Source of the DNA: Corallococcus sp. AS-1-6
Lineage (GTDB): Bacteria > Myxococcota > Myxococcia > Myxococcales > Myxococcaceae
Length of the DNA: 64,000 nucleotides
Reading direction: 5' to 3'
Assembly: GCF_020037015.1 (NCBI RefSeq)
Contig: NZ_JAIQDE010000022.1
Location: 62,001-126,000, forward strand
Shown here piece by piece: positions 18,476-28,222 of the stretch. The position numbers and the translations under genes were made by a program. The first letter of the stretch is position 1. Every line of letters starts with the position of its first letter. The notes beneath the pieces were generated by a model, which was not told the DNA's origin, did no database searches, and was given only the letters and a program-made list of their open reading frames with translations.

Positions 18476-20239
18476 TCAGTCCTGGCCCGTCGCGGCGCCC
18501 TCGTTGCGCGGGTCACTGGAGGAATAGCGCAGGTGGGTGCGCGGGTCGCTGTAGACGGCCTCCGCGTCGCCCCAGGCGTCCACCCGGCGAATCTTGTGGC
18601 CCTTCGCCTCCAGCGTGGACAGCGTCGCGGGCTCCAGGCCCCACCGGTCCACCCACAGCTCGTCCGGGAGGTACTGGTGGTGCAGGCGGCCCGCGCCCAC
18701 CGCGCGCGTCACGTCCATGCCGTGGTCCACCACGTTGCTGATGGCCTGGATGACGGTGGTGGGGATGGTGGAGCCGCCGGGGCTGCCCACCGCCAGCATC
18801 ACCCGCCGGGGGTCCTCCTTCGTGAACACCAGCGTGGGGGACATGGAGGACAGGGGCACCTTGCCGGGCTGGATGGCGTTGGGCTCGCCCGTGACGAGCC
18901 CGTACGCGTTGGGCACGCCCGGCTGCGCGGCGAAGTCGTCCATCTCGTCGTTGAGGAGCACGCCGGTGCCCTTCGCCACCAGGCACGAGCCGAAGCTGTA
19001 GTTCACCGTGGTCGTCATCGCCACCGCGTTGCCGTCCTTGTCGATGACGGAGATGTGCGTGGTGTTCTTCTTCTCCGGCTCCGGCGTGAGCGGCCCCGCG
19101 TCCTTGCGCAGCGTGGAGGCGGGCCCGCCCGTCACCGGCGCCAGCAGCGACGCGCTGGGCGTGGCCTTCTTCGGGTCGATGCCGCCCGCCAGGTCCGCGA
19201 TGTGCCCGGGCGACGTCAGCCGCTCCAGCGGCACCTGCACGAAGGCCGGGTCCCCCAGGTACTTCGCGCGGTCCACGTACGCGCGCCGCACGGCCTCCAC
19301 GTAGAGGTGCAGCGACTCCGGGTCGCGGTACGGCACGCCCTGCGGCCGGAGCTGCTGGAGCATGCCCAGCACCTGCACCACCGCCAGCCCGCCCGCGCTG
19401 GGCGGCGGCATGGTGAGGATGCGGTGCCCGCGGTAGATGGTCTCCAGCGGGGTGGCCGCGCGCGTGCGGTAGTCCGTCAGGTCCTCCTGCGTGAGCAGCC
19501 CGCCCGCGTCCCGCACCGTCTTCACCAGCGCCTGGGCCACCGGGCCCGCGTAGAAGGCCTTCGCGCCGCCCTTCGCCACCCGCTCCAGCGTGCGCGCCAG
19601 GTCCGGCTGCTTGATGAGGTGCCCCAGCGGCGGCACGTCCGGCGTGCCCTGCGCGTTGGGCACAAGGAAGATGCGGGCCGCCTCCGGGTCCCGGCGCAGG
19701 CACTCCGCGCGGCCGGTGGCCATCTGCTGGTACTTGGGCGTCACCCAGAAGCCCTGCTTCGCCAGCCGGATGGCCGGGGCCAGCACCACCGCGGGCTTGA
19801 GCTTGCCGTGCCTGGACAGCAGCTCCAGGTAGCCCGCCACCGCGCCCGGCACCGCCACGCTCAGGGCGCCGTCCGTGGACAGGCCCGGCACCAGCGCGCC
19901 GTCCTTCAGGTACATGTCGCGCGAGGCGCCCTTCGGAGCCACCTCCCGGAAGTCCAGCGCCTGCGTGCCGCCCGACTTCGCGTCATGCACCAGCGCGAAC
20001 CCGCCGCCGCCCACGCCGGAGTGGTAGGGGCCCACCACCGCCGCCACGAACGCCGCCGCCACCGCCGCGTCCACCGCGTTGCCGCCCTTGTCCAGCATCT
20101 GGAGCGCGGCCTCGCTCGCGGGCGGATACGCCGTGGCCACCGCACCTCCCCGGTAGGGACGTGCCGCACCCGCCTGCGCCGCCACCAGCAACACCGCGAG
20201 TCCCAGCGCGCGGAACGACTCCCGTCCCACAGCTCCCAT
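18476..20239 (-). CDS. ggt: Gamma-glutamyltransferase
   Basis: 587 residues. A signal peptide (to about residue 26) targets it to the periplasm. The autoprocessing site is NTTHISV: cleavage before the second Thr produces the small subunit with the catalytic N-terminal Thr. The motifs NYSFGS and SPGGSTIP form the glutamate pocket. It hydrolyses glutathione and other gamma-glutamyl compounds. The ATG at 20239 follows GGTGGGGAAAG; a GTG at 20254 would add five residues. It is the first gene of a pair with the TatD hydrolase. Confidence 0.94.
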   Translation of the reverse strand: MGAVGRESFRALGLAVLLVAAQAGAARPYRGGAVATAYPPASEAALQMLDKGGNAVDAAVAAAFVAAVVGPYHSGVGGGGFALVHDAKSGGTQALDFREVAPKGASRDMYLKDGALVPGLSTDGALSVAVPGAVAGYLELLSRHGKLKPAVVLAPAIRLAKQGFWVTPKYQQMATGRAECLRRDPEAARIFLVPNAQGTPDVPPLGHLIKQPDLARTLERVAKGGAKAFYAGPVAQALVKTVRDAGGLLTQEDLTDYRTRAATPLETIYRGHRILTMPPPSAGGLAVVQVLGMLQQLRPQGVPYRDPESLHLYVEAVRRAYVDRAKYLGDPAFVQVPLERLTSPGHIADLAGGIDPKKATPSASLLAPVTGGPASTLRKDAGPLTPEPEKKNTTHISVIDKDGNAVAMTTTVNYSFGSCLVAKGTGVLLNDEMDDFAAQPGVPNAYGLVTGEPNAIQPGKVPLSSMSPTLVFTKEDPRRVMLAVGSPGGSTIPTTVIQAISNVVDHGMDVTRAVGAGRLHHQYLPDELWVDRWGLEPATLSTLEAKGHKIRRVDAWGDAEAVYSDPRTHLRYSSSDPRNEGAATGQD

Positions 20240-20627
20240 GTGTGCTTTCCCCACCTGGATGCCTTTCCTTGTGATTTCCGGCCGTTCCCTAATGCACCAT
20301 GCGCCGCGCCCGGACCAGGGTTTCAGCCAGACAACATTTTTTTCCTTGGATTGTGAGCGGAAGCGGGGCAGGCTTCACTCATGTGCAGCGACGGGCGGTG
20401 CTCATGAGTCCTCCGAACCCCGTGGAAAACCCGGCGTCGGCCCCGACTCCGGCCTGCGCCCCGGTGCGGCTGACGACGTTCCTGAAGCCGCGCTTCGGCA
20501 TCACGGTCCAATGCAACACGTTGTGTGTGGCAGTCAGCGCACGGCCCTCGCCGGACACCCCGCGATCATCTTTGACGCCCGGGCGCGGTTGACGAGTTGA
20601 TCGGCGGTCCCTAATTCTCCGCCGCAT
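20240..20627. other. Intergenic region between ggt and glmU
   Basis: 388 bp upstream of two divergent genes. It contains a T-rich run (about 20335-20346) and two related stretches reading TCCCTAAT (20287-20294 and 20608-20615). A 62-codon reading frame at 20404-20592 starts with ATG but has no family resemblance or clear ribosome-binding site, so it is not called. No tRNA or structured RNA was seen. Confidence 0.5.
20589..20617 (+). promoter_or_regulatory. Possible promoter directly upstream of glmU
   Basis: TTGACG (20589-20594) lies 17 bp upstream of TAATTC (20612-20617). The -35 matches five of six consensus bases, but the -10 is poor. If real, transcription would begin almost at the glmU ATG (20628), which has no Shine-Dalgarno sequence. 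Confidence 0.3.
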
Positions 20628-22028
20628 ATGACAGCTCTGGCGGCGGTTGTGCTGTGCGCGGGCAAGGGCACGCGGATGAAGTCGGAGAAGGCCAAGGTCC
20701 TTCACCCCATCCTCGGCCGTCCCCTCTGCGCCTATCCCTTGAAGCGGGCCCTGGAACTGGGCGCCACGCACGTGGTGCCGGTGGTGGGCCACCAGGCTTC
20801 GGAGGTGGAGAAGTCCATCCGCGCCCACTTCCCGGACGCGCCCCTGCGCTTCGCGCTCCAGAAGGAGCAGCGGGGCACCGCGGACGCGGTGAAGGCGGCG
20901 CAAGACGCGCTGAAGGGCCATGACGGCCGCGTGCTCATCCTCTACGGAGACGTGCCGCTCCTGCGCAAGGAGACGCTCCAGGCGCTGCTCGCCGCGCACG
21001 ACGCCGCGGGCGGGGCGCTGGCGCTGGTGTCCACCACGCTGGAAGACCCCACCGGCTACGGCCGCGTCATCCGCGAGGCCGGCAAGGTGGCGCGCATCGT
21101 GGAGCACAAGGACTGCACCCCGGAGCAGCGCGCGGTGAAGGAGTGCAACGCGGGCATCTACTCCGTGGACGCGGCCTTCCTCTGGAAGGCGCTGGCGGAA
21201 ATCAAGCCCGTCAACGCGCAGGGCGAGTACTACCTCACCGACCTGGTGGAGATGGCCGCGAAGCTGGGCCCCGTGGGCGCGGTGGACGCGGACGCCACGG
21301 AGACCGCGGGCGTGAACGACAAGGTGGAGCTGGCGGCGCGCGCCCGCGTCCTCCAGCAGCGCATCAACGAAGCCCACATGCGCGCGGGGGTGTCCATCCA
21401 GGACCCGGCCACCGCGTACATCGAAGAGGGCATCACCATCGGCACCGACACGGAAATCGGCCCCAGCGTGTCGCTGATGGCCGGCACCGTCATCGGCAAG
21501 GGCGTCATCATTGGCCAGGGCAGCGTGCTCACGGCCTCCCACGTCGCGGATGGCACCCACATCAAGCCCTACTCCGTGCTGGAGGAGGCGCGTGTGGGCG
21601 AGCGTTGCATCATCGGGCCGTTCTCCCGGCTGCGCCCCGCCACGGAGTTGGCAGAGGAAGTGCATCTGGGGAACTTCGTGGAGACGAAGAAGGCCCGCAT
21701 CGGCAAGGGCAGCAAGGCCAACCACCTGACCTACCTGGGCGACGCGAACATCGGCGCGGGCTGCAACATCGGCGCGGGGACCATCACCTGTAACTATGAC
21801 GGGGTGAACAAGCACCTGACCGAGCTGGGCGATGGCGTCTTCATCGGCTCGGACAGCCAGTTGGTGGCGCCGGTGAAGGTGGGGGACGGCGGGTATGTCG
21901 GCGCGGGCACCACGGTGACGAAAAATGTGCCTCCTGGGAGCCTCGCTGTGTCCCGTGCGCCGCAGGTGGTGAAGGAGGGGTGGGTGGCGGCCAAGAAGGC
22001 ACGGCAGGTGAAGGTGAAGGCTGGTTAG
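20628..22028 (+). CDS. glmU: Bifunctional GlmU: GlcN-1-P acetyltransferase / GlcNAc-1-P uridyltransferase
   Basis: 466 residues, usual length. The N-terminal pyrophosphorylase domain has [11 protein letters not shown] (9-19) and YGDVPLL. The C-terminal half is a left-handed beta helix with hexapeptide repeats (for example [18 protein letters not shown]), the acetyl-CoA-binding acetyltransferase domain. It makes UDP-GlcNAc for peptidoglycan and lipopolysaccharide. It precedes glmS by 114 bp, so two enzymes of the same pathway are probably co-expressed. No ribosome-binding site precedes the ATG. Confidence 0.97.
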   Translation: MTALAAVVLCAGKGTRMKSEKAKVLHPILGRPLCAYPLKRALELGATHVVPVVGHQASEVEKSIRAHFPDAPLRFALQKEQRGTADAVKAAQDALKGHDGRVLILYGDVPLLRKETLQALLAAHDAAGGALALVSTTLEDPTGYGRVIREAGKVARIVEHKDCTPEQRAVKECNAGIYSVDAAFLWKALAEIKPVNAQGEYYLTDLVEMAAKLGPVGAVDADATETAGVNDKVELAARARVLQQRINEAHMRAGVSIQDPATAYIEEGITIGTDTEIGPSVSLMAGTVIGKGVIIGQGSVLTASHVADGTHIKPYSVLEEARVGERCIIGPFSRLRPATELAEEVHLGNFVETKKARIGKGSKANHLTYLGDANIGAGCNIGAGTITCNYDGVNKHLTELGDGVFIGSDSQLVAPVKVGDGGYVGAGTTVTKNVPPGSLAVSRAPQVVKEGWVAAKKARQVKVKAG

Positions 22029-22142
22029 CAAGAGTGCTCGCCTGCTGCTCGGTCGGCGGGGCGGGGTTGGGCGTGTTGGGCGTGAACGGGTTGCCCGTGG
22101 TTTGCTCCGGCGGCCGCGGGACGAGAAAGAGGCAGGAAGAAC

Positions 22143-23978
<1,836 letters not shown>

Positions 23979-24013
23979 CGCTGCACGGCCTCCAGGCTCC
24001 AGGCCTGGACGCG

Positions 24014-24056
24014 AAAGAGCCCGGACTCCCTTCACGGGGGCCCGGGCTTCTTCGTT
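24014..24056 (+). terminator. Terminator after glmS
   Basis: Arms GCCCGG (24019-24024) and CCGGGC (24042-24047), with further pairing inside (CTCCC with GGGGG), then TTCTTCGTTT. It lies between glmS and the convergent acidic-protein gene and could act on both. Confidence 0.65.
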
Positions 24057-24064
24057 TGCCGGCG

Positions 24065-24340
24065 CTACTGCTCGTCCGCCAGCTCCAGGAGCACCTCCAG
24101 GTCCGCGGCGGCGTCCAGCGACTCCAACAGCTCCAGGTTCTCCACCACCTCGCGGTCCTCGTCGGTGAGCGGAGGCTGGGGGCGGCGGGCTTCGGTCGGC
24201 ACGGGAGTGGCCTCCGGGTGCGCGGCCTTCGCGGGCGCGGGGACCTCTTCCGTCCGCGGGGGCGGCGGGGGCTGCTGGGCGGACGCGGGCGCGGCGGCCG
24301 CGAGCGCGAACAGCAGCAGCCAGCAGGGCGCGGGGCTCAC
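24065..24340 (-). CDS. Small secreted acidic protein of the sigma-factor operon
   Basis: 91 residues. A signal peptide (to about 21, ending ASA) is followed by a Pro-rich linker and a highly acidic, Leu-rich tail (about 60-91, with NLELLESLDAAADLEVLLEL). The tail resembles the periplasmic end of the anti-sigma factor two genes upstream. The GTG start overlaps the stop of the DUF3106 gene (GTGA). Not a recognised family; probably periplasmic. Confidence 0.7.
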   Translation of the reverse strand: MSPAPCWLLLFALAAAAPASAQQPPPPPRTEEVPAPAKAAHPEATPVPTEARRPQPPLTDEDREVVENLELLESLDAAADLEVLLELADEQ

Positions 24341-24831
24341 GGGTTGCGCCGCCTTTCGCGCAGCCGCTCGCGTGCCTCCTGTCGCTGCTCCTGGGACATC
24401 CGCCGCCAGCGGCGCATGTTCTCCAGCATCTGCTCGCGGCGCTCCGGGTGCTCCTTGAGGTAGGCGCGCATCCGCTCGCGCAGCTCCGCGCGGCGCTCCG
24501 GGGTGAGGCCGCGCAGCTCGCGCACCTGCTCACGCACCGCCTGCCGCTCCTGGGGCGACAGCTTCTGGAAGTCGCGCAGGTTGCTCCTCAGCCGCGCGCG
24601 CTCCTCCGGGGGCAGTTGCCGCCAGCGCTGGAGGTTCGCGCGCACGCGGGCCTGCTCGTCCGGGGACATGGCCTTGAACTCGCGCAGCTTCGCGCGCAGG
24701 GCCTCCTTCTGCTCCGGCGGGAGCTTCTCGAAGCGCTCCGCGGCGGTGGGCGCGGGGGCGTTGGCCGCCCGGGCGGACGTGCCGATGAGCAGCGCCACCG
24801 CCAGCACGCCAGCGGTCATCCTTCCCAGCAT
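24337..24831 (-). CDS. DUF3106-type periplasmic protein
   Basis: 164 residues. A signal peptide (to about 22) is followed by five or more copies of a roughly 24-residue unit built on the pattern LPPExRxxLRxxLxxF, very rich in Arg, Glu and Gln, predicted all helical. This is the DUF3106 pattern. Function unknown; the pattern recalls the LTxxQ-repeat periplasmic sensors such as Spy/CpxP, but I see no direct identity. The ATG overlaps the anti-sigma stop by one base (TGATG). Confidence 0.82.
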   Translation of the reverse strand: MLGRMTAGVLAVALLIGTSARAANAPAPTAAERFEKLPPEQKEALRAKLREFKAMSPDEQARVRANLQRWRQLPPEERARLRSNLRDFQKLSPQERQAVREQVRELRGLTPERRAELRERMRAYLKEHPERREQMLENMRRWRRMSQEQRQEARERLRERRRNP

Positions 24832-25310
24832 CACGGCACCCCCAGTTCGTGGAGGCTCTCGACGACCTCCAGGTCTTCGGAGCTGTCCAGCCCCAGCACT
24901 TCGTAGTCCTCGACCAGCTCCAGGTTCGCCGCCACCTCCAGCGCGCCCGGGTCCCACTCCTCCAGCGCGGGCGCCTCCACGCGCGTGCGCCCGGCGACGA
25001 GCAGCGTCAGCACCACCGCGGCGCCCAGGCCCGCGGAGGGCACGAGCACGCCGGGCCTCAACAGGTGCGCGAACCGCTCGCGCCAGGTGGGCGGCAGCGC
25101 GTCCACGCGCGCCAGCAACTCGCGCCGGGCGGAGGGGGAGGGCGTGAAGGCGGGCAGCTCCGCCATCCGCGCCACCGTGAGGCGCAGGAGCCGCTCCGTG
25201 CCCTGGCACTCGGCGCAGGTGGCCAGGTGGGCCTCCACGCGCGCGCGGTGCGGGGGCGGCAGCTCCCCGTCCACCCAGGCCGTCAGGTCTTCCTCGAACG
25301 CACAGCTCAT
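24831..25310 (-). CDS. Anti-sigma factor with zf-HC2 zinc finger
   Basis: 159 residues. The N-terminus has the ZAS-type motif His27-x3-Cys31-x2-Cys34 (HLATCAEC) that binds the ECF sigma factor. One transmembrane helix (about 88-107) is followed by an acidic periplasmic tail of about 50 residues. The ATG overlaps the sigma gene stop (ATGA, 25307-25310). It should hold the upstream sigma factor at the membrane until a periplasmic signal arrives. Confidence 0.9.
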   Translation of the reverse strand: MSCAFEEDLTAWVDGELPPPHRARVEAHLATCAECQGTERLLRLTVARMAELPAFTPSPSARRELLARVDALPPTWRERFAHLLRPGVLVPSAGLGAAVVLTLLVAGRTRVEAPALEEWDPGALEVAANLELVEDYEVLGLDSSEDLEVVESLHELGVP

Positions 25311-25909
25311 GCCCGACTCCTCGCGGGCACGGTGCCCGCCTGCAACGCTTCAATCCTGCGCGCCACCGCCAGGGTGGCCCGGTGGATGAGGCTCTTCACG
25401 GCGGCCTCGCTCGCCTCCAGCGCCTCGGCGATGTCCCGGTACGCCATGCCCTCGAAGCGGCACATGGTGAACGCGGCCCGCTCGCGGTCGCTCAGGTCCT
25501 TCAGGGCCTGGCCCACCGCCGCCTCCAGCTCCCGGCCGCTCAACGCCTGGTCGGGCCGGTCTCCGTCGGGCCCTGGCATCCGCATCGCTCCCGCGTCGTC
25601 CTCCGCCGGGGCCTCCGCCGTGAGGCGCGCCACGCGGTACTCCCCGCGCCGCATCTCATTGAGGCAGTGGTTCGTCGCCACCCGGAAGAGGAACGTCTTG
25701 AACTTCGCCGTGGGCTTGTAGGAGCGCGCGTGGCGGTAGAGCTTCACGAAGATGTCCTGCGTGAGCTCCTCCGCCCGCGCCGCGTCCCCCACGAAGCGGA
25801 ACGCGAAGCGCGCCACGCTCGCGTGGTGCCGGTCGAAGAGCCAGGCGAACGCCTGCTTGTTGCCCGCCGCCACCTTCAGCATCGCCTGCGTGTCCGGGTC
25901 CCAATCCAT
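25307..25909 (-). CDS. ECF-type RNA polymerase sigma factor
   Basis: 200 residues. Region 2 is recognisable (ELTQDIFVKLYRHARSY and FLFRVATNHCLNEMRR), as is region 4 with its helix-turn-helix (YRDIAEALEASEAAVKSLIHRA). It is first in the operon sigma, anti-sigma, DUF3106 protein, acidic protein. The ATG at 25909 gives MDWDPDTQAML, a normal N-terminus; a GTG at 25972 would add 21 residues but leave only 28 bp to the divergent gene. Probably autoregulated from the 91-bp divergent region. Confidence 0.93.
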   Translation of the reverse strand: MDWDPDTQAMLKVAAGNKQAFAWLFDRHHASVARFAFRFVGDAARAEELTQDIFVKLYRHARSYKPTAKFKTFLFRVATNHCLNEMRRGEYRVARLTAEAPAEDDAGAMRMPGPDGDRPDQALSGRELEAAVGQALKDLSDRERAAFTMCRFEGMAYRDIAEALEASEAAVKSLIHRATLAVARRIEALQAGTVPARSRA

Positions 25910-26000
25910 CCGTGAGGCCAGAAACCCCGTTGCCCGCTGGAAGTTGCGGGCGGGCCCCACTTTGAACCCCACGCCGCGCCCCGGTTACAGTTTCGCCACC

Positions 26001-26771
26001 GTGTCCGATGCTTTCCGCCCACGTTCGCGCACACCGGCTCCCCACCCGGCGGGAGAGGCGGAGTCCCCGTCGGACCTGGCGGCCTGGGAGCCCGCGTCGG
26101 AGCCCCTGGCGCAGGGCGGCACGCCCACCCCGCCCACGGACTCGCCGCTGCCCATGTACCTGCTGGCGCAGCAGGCCCGGCGGGCGCAGGGGGACGAACA
26201 GAAGCGCCTGGCCTGGAACCTCAACCAGCTCCTGGAGGAGCTGGGGGCGCGGGGCGGGGGCCGGCCGGAGGCGGACGCCTTCCACCGGCTGCTGGAGGGG
26301 GGCAACCTGGACGGGCTGGTGGACTCGGACGGGCGCTCCTGCCGGGCCACGGCGGTGGAGTCCCTGCTGGCCCTGGGCTTCCCCTACGCGCTGGAGGTGC
26401 GCCCGGAGGACCTGGAGCACCTCAAGAACGCCCCCGTCCCCGGCGCGCGGCTGACGCCCCCCAAAGGCGGGCCCTTCCCGGCCCTGGCGGTGGGGCTGGG
26501 GGCGCTGGCGTTGCAGGTGGTGCTGGGGCTCACGGGCATCGTCGTGCCCGGCGGGCTGCTCATCCTGCAGGGGCTCCTGACCCTGCTGTCCCTGGCCGTG
26601 CTGACGGTTGCCTCCGTGGGCTCTCCCCTGTATCGCGGAGCCCTGGCGCTGCTGACGGTGGTGTCCGGGCTCGGGTTGGGGATGGTGCTGGTGCCAGAGG
26701 TTCCGGCGGGTTGGGTGGCCGGACTGGGCGGGCTGGTGGCCGCCTTCCTGGCTGCCCTGCGCAAGAGCTGA
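26001..26771 (+). CDS. Hypothetical membrane protein
   Basis: 256 residues. A Pro/Ser-rich N-terminus (1-55) and a charged helical middle are followed by three or four closely spaced hydrophobic segments (about 160-250). No family recognised. The start is a GTG with no clear ribosome-binding site, chosen because the frame has no other suitable codon before the conserved-looking part. It lies divergent to the ECF sigma gene and 112 bp before recA. Confidence 0.65.
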   Translation: MSDAFRPRSRTPAPHPAGEAESPSDLAAWEPASEPLAQGGTPTPPTDSPLPMYLLAQQARRAQGDEQKRLAWNLNQLLEELGARGGGRPEADAFHRLLEGGNLDGLVDSDGRSCRATAVESLLALGFPYALEVRPEDLEHLKNAPVPGARLTPPKGGPFPALAVGLGALALQVVLGLTGIVVPGGLLILQGLLTLLSLAVLTVASVGSPLYRGALALLTVVSGLGLGMVLVPEVPAGWVAGLGGLVAAFLAALRKS

Positions 26772-26802
26772 CCGCCAGGACCCGAAACGGATGTCAGGGG
26801 GG

Positions 26803-26831
26803 TGGACTAGGGTCTACCCATCGCGTACTAA
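26803..26831 (+). promoter_or_regulatory. Candidate recA promoter
   Basis: TGGACT (26803-26808) and TACTAA (26826-26831) are separated by exactly 17 bp. The -10 overlaps the start of the LexA box, as expected for a repressible SOS promoter. Confidence 0.5.
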
Positions 26832-26844
26832 AAGCGCGTTCAGG
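26828..26844 (+). promoter_or_regulatory. LexA box upstream of recA
   Basis: The 17 bases CTAAAAGCGCGTTCAGG match every position of the LexA-binding consensus reported for Myxococcus xanthus, CTRHAMRYBYGTTCAGS (as I recall it). The site sits 40 bp before the recA ATG and overlaps the candidate -10, so LexA binding would block transcription and DNA damage would relieve it. Confidence 0.8.
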
Positions 26845-26862
26845 TGGACCGGGGTGGTCCAC
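26844..26862. repeat. Inverted repeat between LexA box and recA ribosome-binding site
   Basis: Perfect seven-base arms GTGGACC (26844-26850) and GGTCCAC (26856-26862) around GGGGT. It touches the LexA box and ends eight bases before AAGGAG. It could be a second operator or an mRNA hairpin. Confidence 0.6.
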
Positions 26863-26883
26863 TCTTCCAAGGAGCGACGAGAA

Positions 26884-27969
26884 ATGGCCGTGAATCAGGA
26901 GAAGGAAAAGGCGATCGAGCTGGCGCTGGCGGCGGTGGAGCGTCAGTTCGGCAAGGGTTCCATCATGCGGCTCGGCAACGACGAGCCCATGATGAAGGAC
27001 GTCCAGGCCATTTCGACGGGGTCCACTTCGCTCGACATCGCCCTGGGCGTGGGCGGTGTCCCGCGCGGGCGCATCATCGAAATCTTCGGGCCGGAGTCCT
27101 CCGGCAAGACGACGCTGTGTCTCCACATCGTCGCGGAGGCGCAGAAGAAGGGCGGCGTGTGCGGCTACATCGACGCGGAGCACGCGATGGACGTGGGCTA
27201 CGCGCGCAAGCTGGGCGTGCGCACGGACGACCTGCTCCTGTCCCAGCCGGACACCGGTGAGCAGGGCCTCGAAATCGCGGAGATGCTCGTGCGCTCCGGC
27301 GCCATCGACGTGCTGGTGGTGGACTCGGTGGCCGCGCTCGTGCCGAAGGCGGAACTGGAAGGCGAGATGGGCGACGCGCACATGGGCGTGCAGGCCCGCC
27401 TCATGAGCCAGGCGCTGCGCAAGCTCACGGGCACCATCTCCAAGAGCCAGACGTGCGTCATCTTCATCAACCAGATCCGCATGAAGATTGGCGTGATGTT
27501 CGGCAACCCGGAGACGACCACGGGCGGCAACGCGCTGAAGTTCTACGCGTCGCAGCGCATGGACATCCGCCGCGTGGGCGCCATCAAGAACGGCGAGAAC
27601 GTGGTGGGCAGCCGCACCCGCGTGAAGGTCGTGAAGAACAAGGTGGCGCCGCCGTTCAAGGAAGTCGAATTCGACATCATGTACGGCGCGGGCATCTCGA
27701 AGGAGGGCGACCTCATCGACCTGGCCTCCAACGAGAACATCATCGAGAAGAGCGGGAGCTGGTTCTCCTTCAAGGGAGAGCGCATCGGCCAGGGCCGGGA
27801 GAACGCGAAGGAGTACCTGCGCGAGCACCCGGAGACCTACAAGGAGATCGAGGGCCTGGTGCTGGAGAAGTACGGCATCGGCAAGGCGGCCGGTGCGGCG
27901 GCCCCCGCGGCGGAAGCAAGCGAGCCGGCGGAGGGCGAGAAGCGCCCGCGCGTGAAGGCCGTGAAGTAG
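26884..27969 (+). CDS. recA: RecA recombinase
   Basis: 361 residues, slightly longer than E. coli RecA (353). Walker A GPESSGKT is at 69-76; the L2 loop motif [19 protein letters not shown] is intact. RecA binds single-stranded DNA, carries out strand exchange and promotes LexA self-cleavage. The C-terminal tail is Ala/Glu-rich then basic. AAGGAG ten bases upstream sets the ATG. Myxobacteria often carry two recA genes; the LexA box marks this copy as damage-inducible. A strong terminator follows. Confidence 0.98.
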   Translation: MAVNQEKEKAIELALAAVERQFGKGSIMRLGNDEPMMKDVQAISTGSTSLDIALGVGGVPRGRIIEIFGPESSGKTTLCLHIVAEAQKKGGVCGYIDAEHAMDVGYARKLGVRTDDLLLSQPDTGEQGLEIAEMLVRSGAIDVLVVDSVAALVPKAELEGEMGDAHMGVQARLMSQALRKLTGTISKSQTCVIFINQIRMKIGVMFGNPETTTGGNALKFYASQRMDIRRVGAIKNGENVVGSRTRVKVVKNKVAPPFKEVEFDIMYGAGISKEGDLIDLASNENIIEKSGSWFSFKGERIGQGRENAKEYLREHPETYKEIEGLVLEKYGIGKAAGAAAPAAEASEPAEGEKRPRVKAVK

Positions 27970-28041
27970 TCCGCGAAGCGTTTCGCGAGCGCAGCCCGCC
28001 GCGCACCTCCGGGGGGAGCGGCGCGGCGGGTGAAGCAGAAG

Positions 28042-28079
28042 GGGGCCGGTCTCCAGCGATGGGGCCGGCCCCTTTTTCT
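28042..28079 (+). terminator. Rho-independent terminator after recA
   Basis: Eight-base arms GGGGCCGG (28042-28049) and CCGGCCCC (28065-28072) followed at once by TTTTTCTT. Confidence 0.9.
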
Positions 28080-28222
28080 TCACCGTGAGAGGGATTGGGG
28101 GGCGTGACGCGCACGGTCATCACCGGGCTGTCGCCGGGATGTTTCGTGTGGAGGGAGGAGGGCCTCTAGACTTCGCGGGCCGGGAGCCCCTTCACCCCTG
28201 CTTCCCGCGGGAGTCCATCGCC

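Noticed and set aside
20404-20592. 62-codon ATG frame between ggt and glmU
   Set aside because: No ribosome-binding site at proper spacing, no family resemblance, Pro/Ala-rich composition as expected from random GC-rich sequence. Could be revisited with transcript data.
22029-22142. glmS ribozyme in the glmU-glmS gap
   Set aside because: The gap is only 114 bp, GC-rich and lacks the conserved ribozyme core; the ribozyme is known mainly from Gram-positive bacteria.
28110-28135. Possible Pho box upstream of phoD (GGTCAT and CTGTCG)
   Set aside because: The two half-sites are 14 bases apart rather than the 11 of the PhoB direct repeat, and match only partly.
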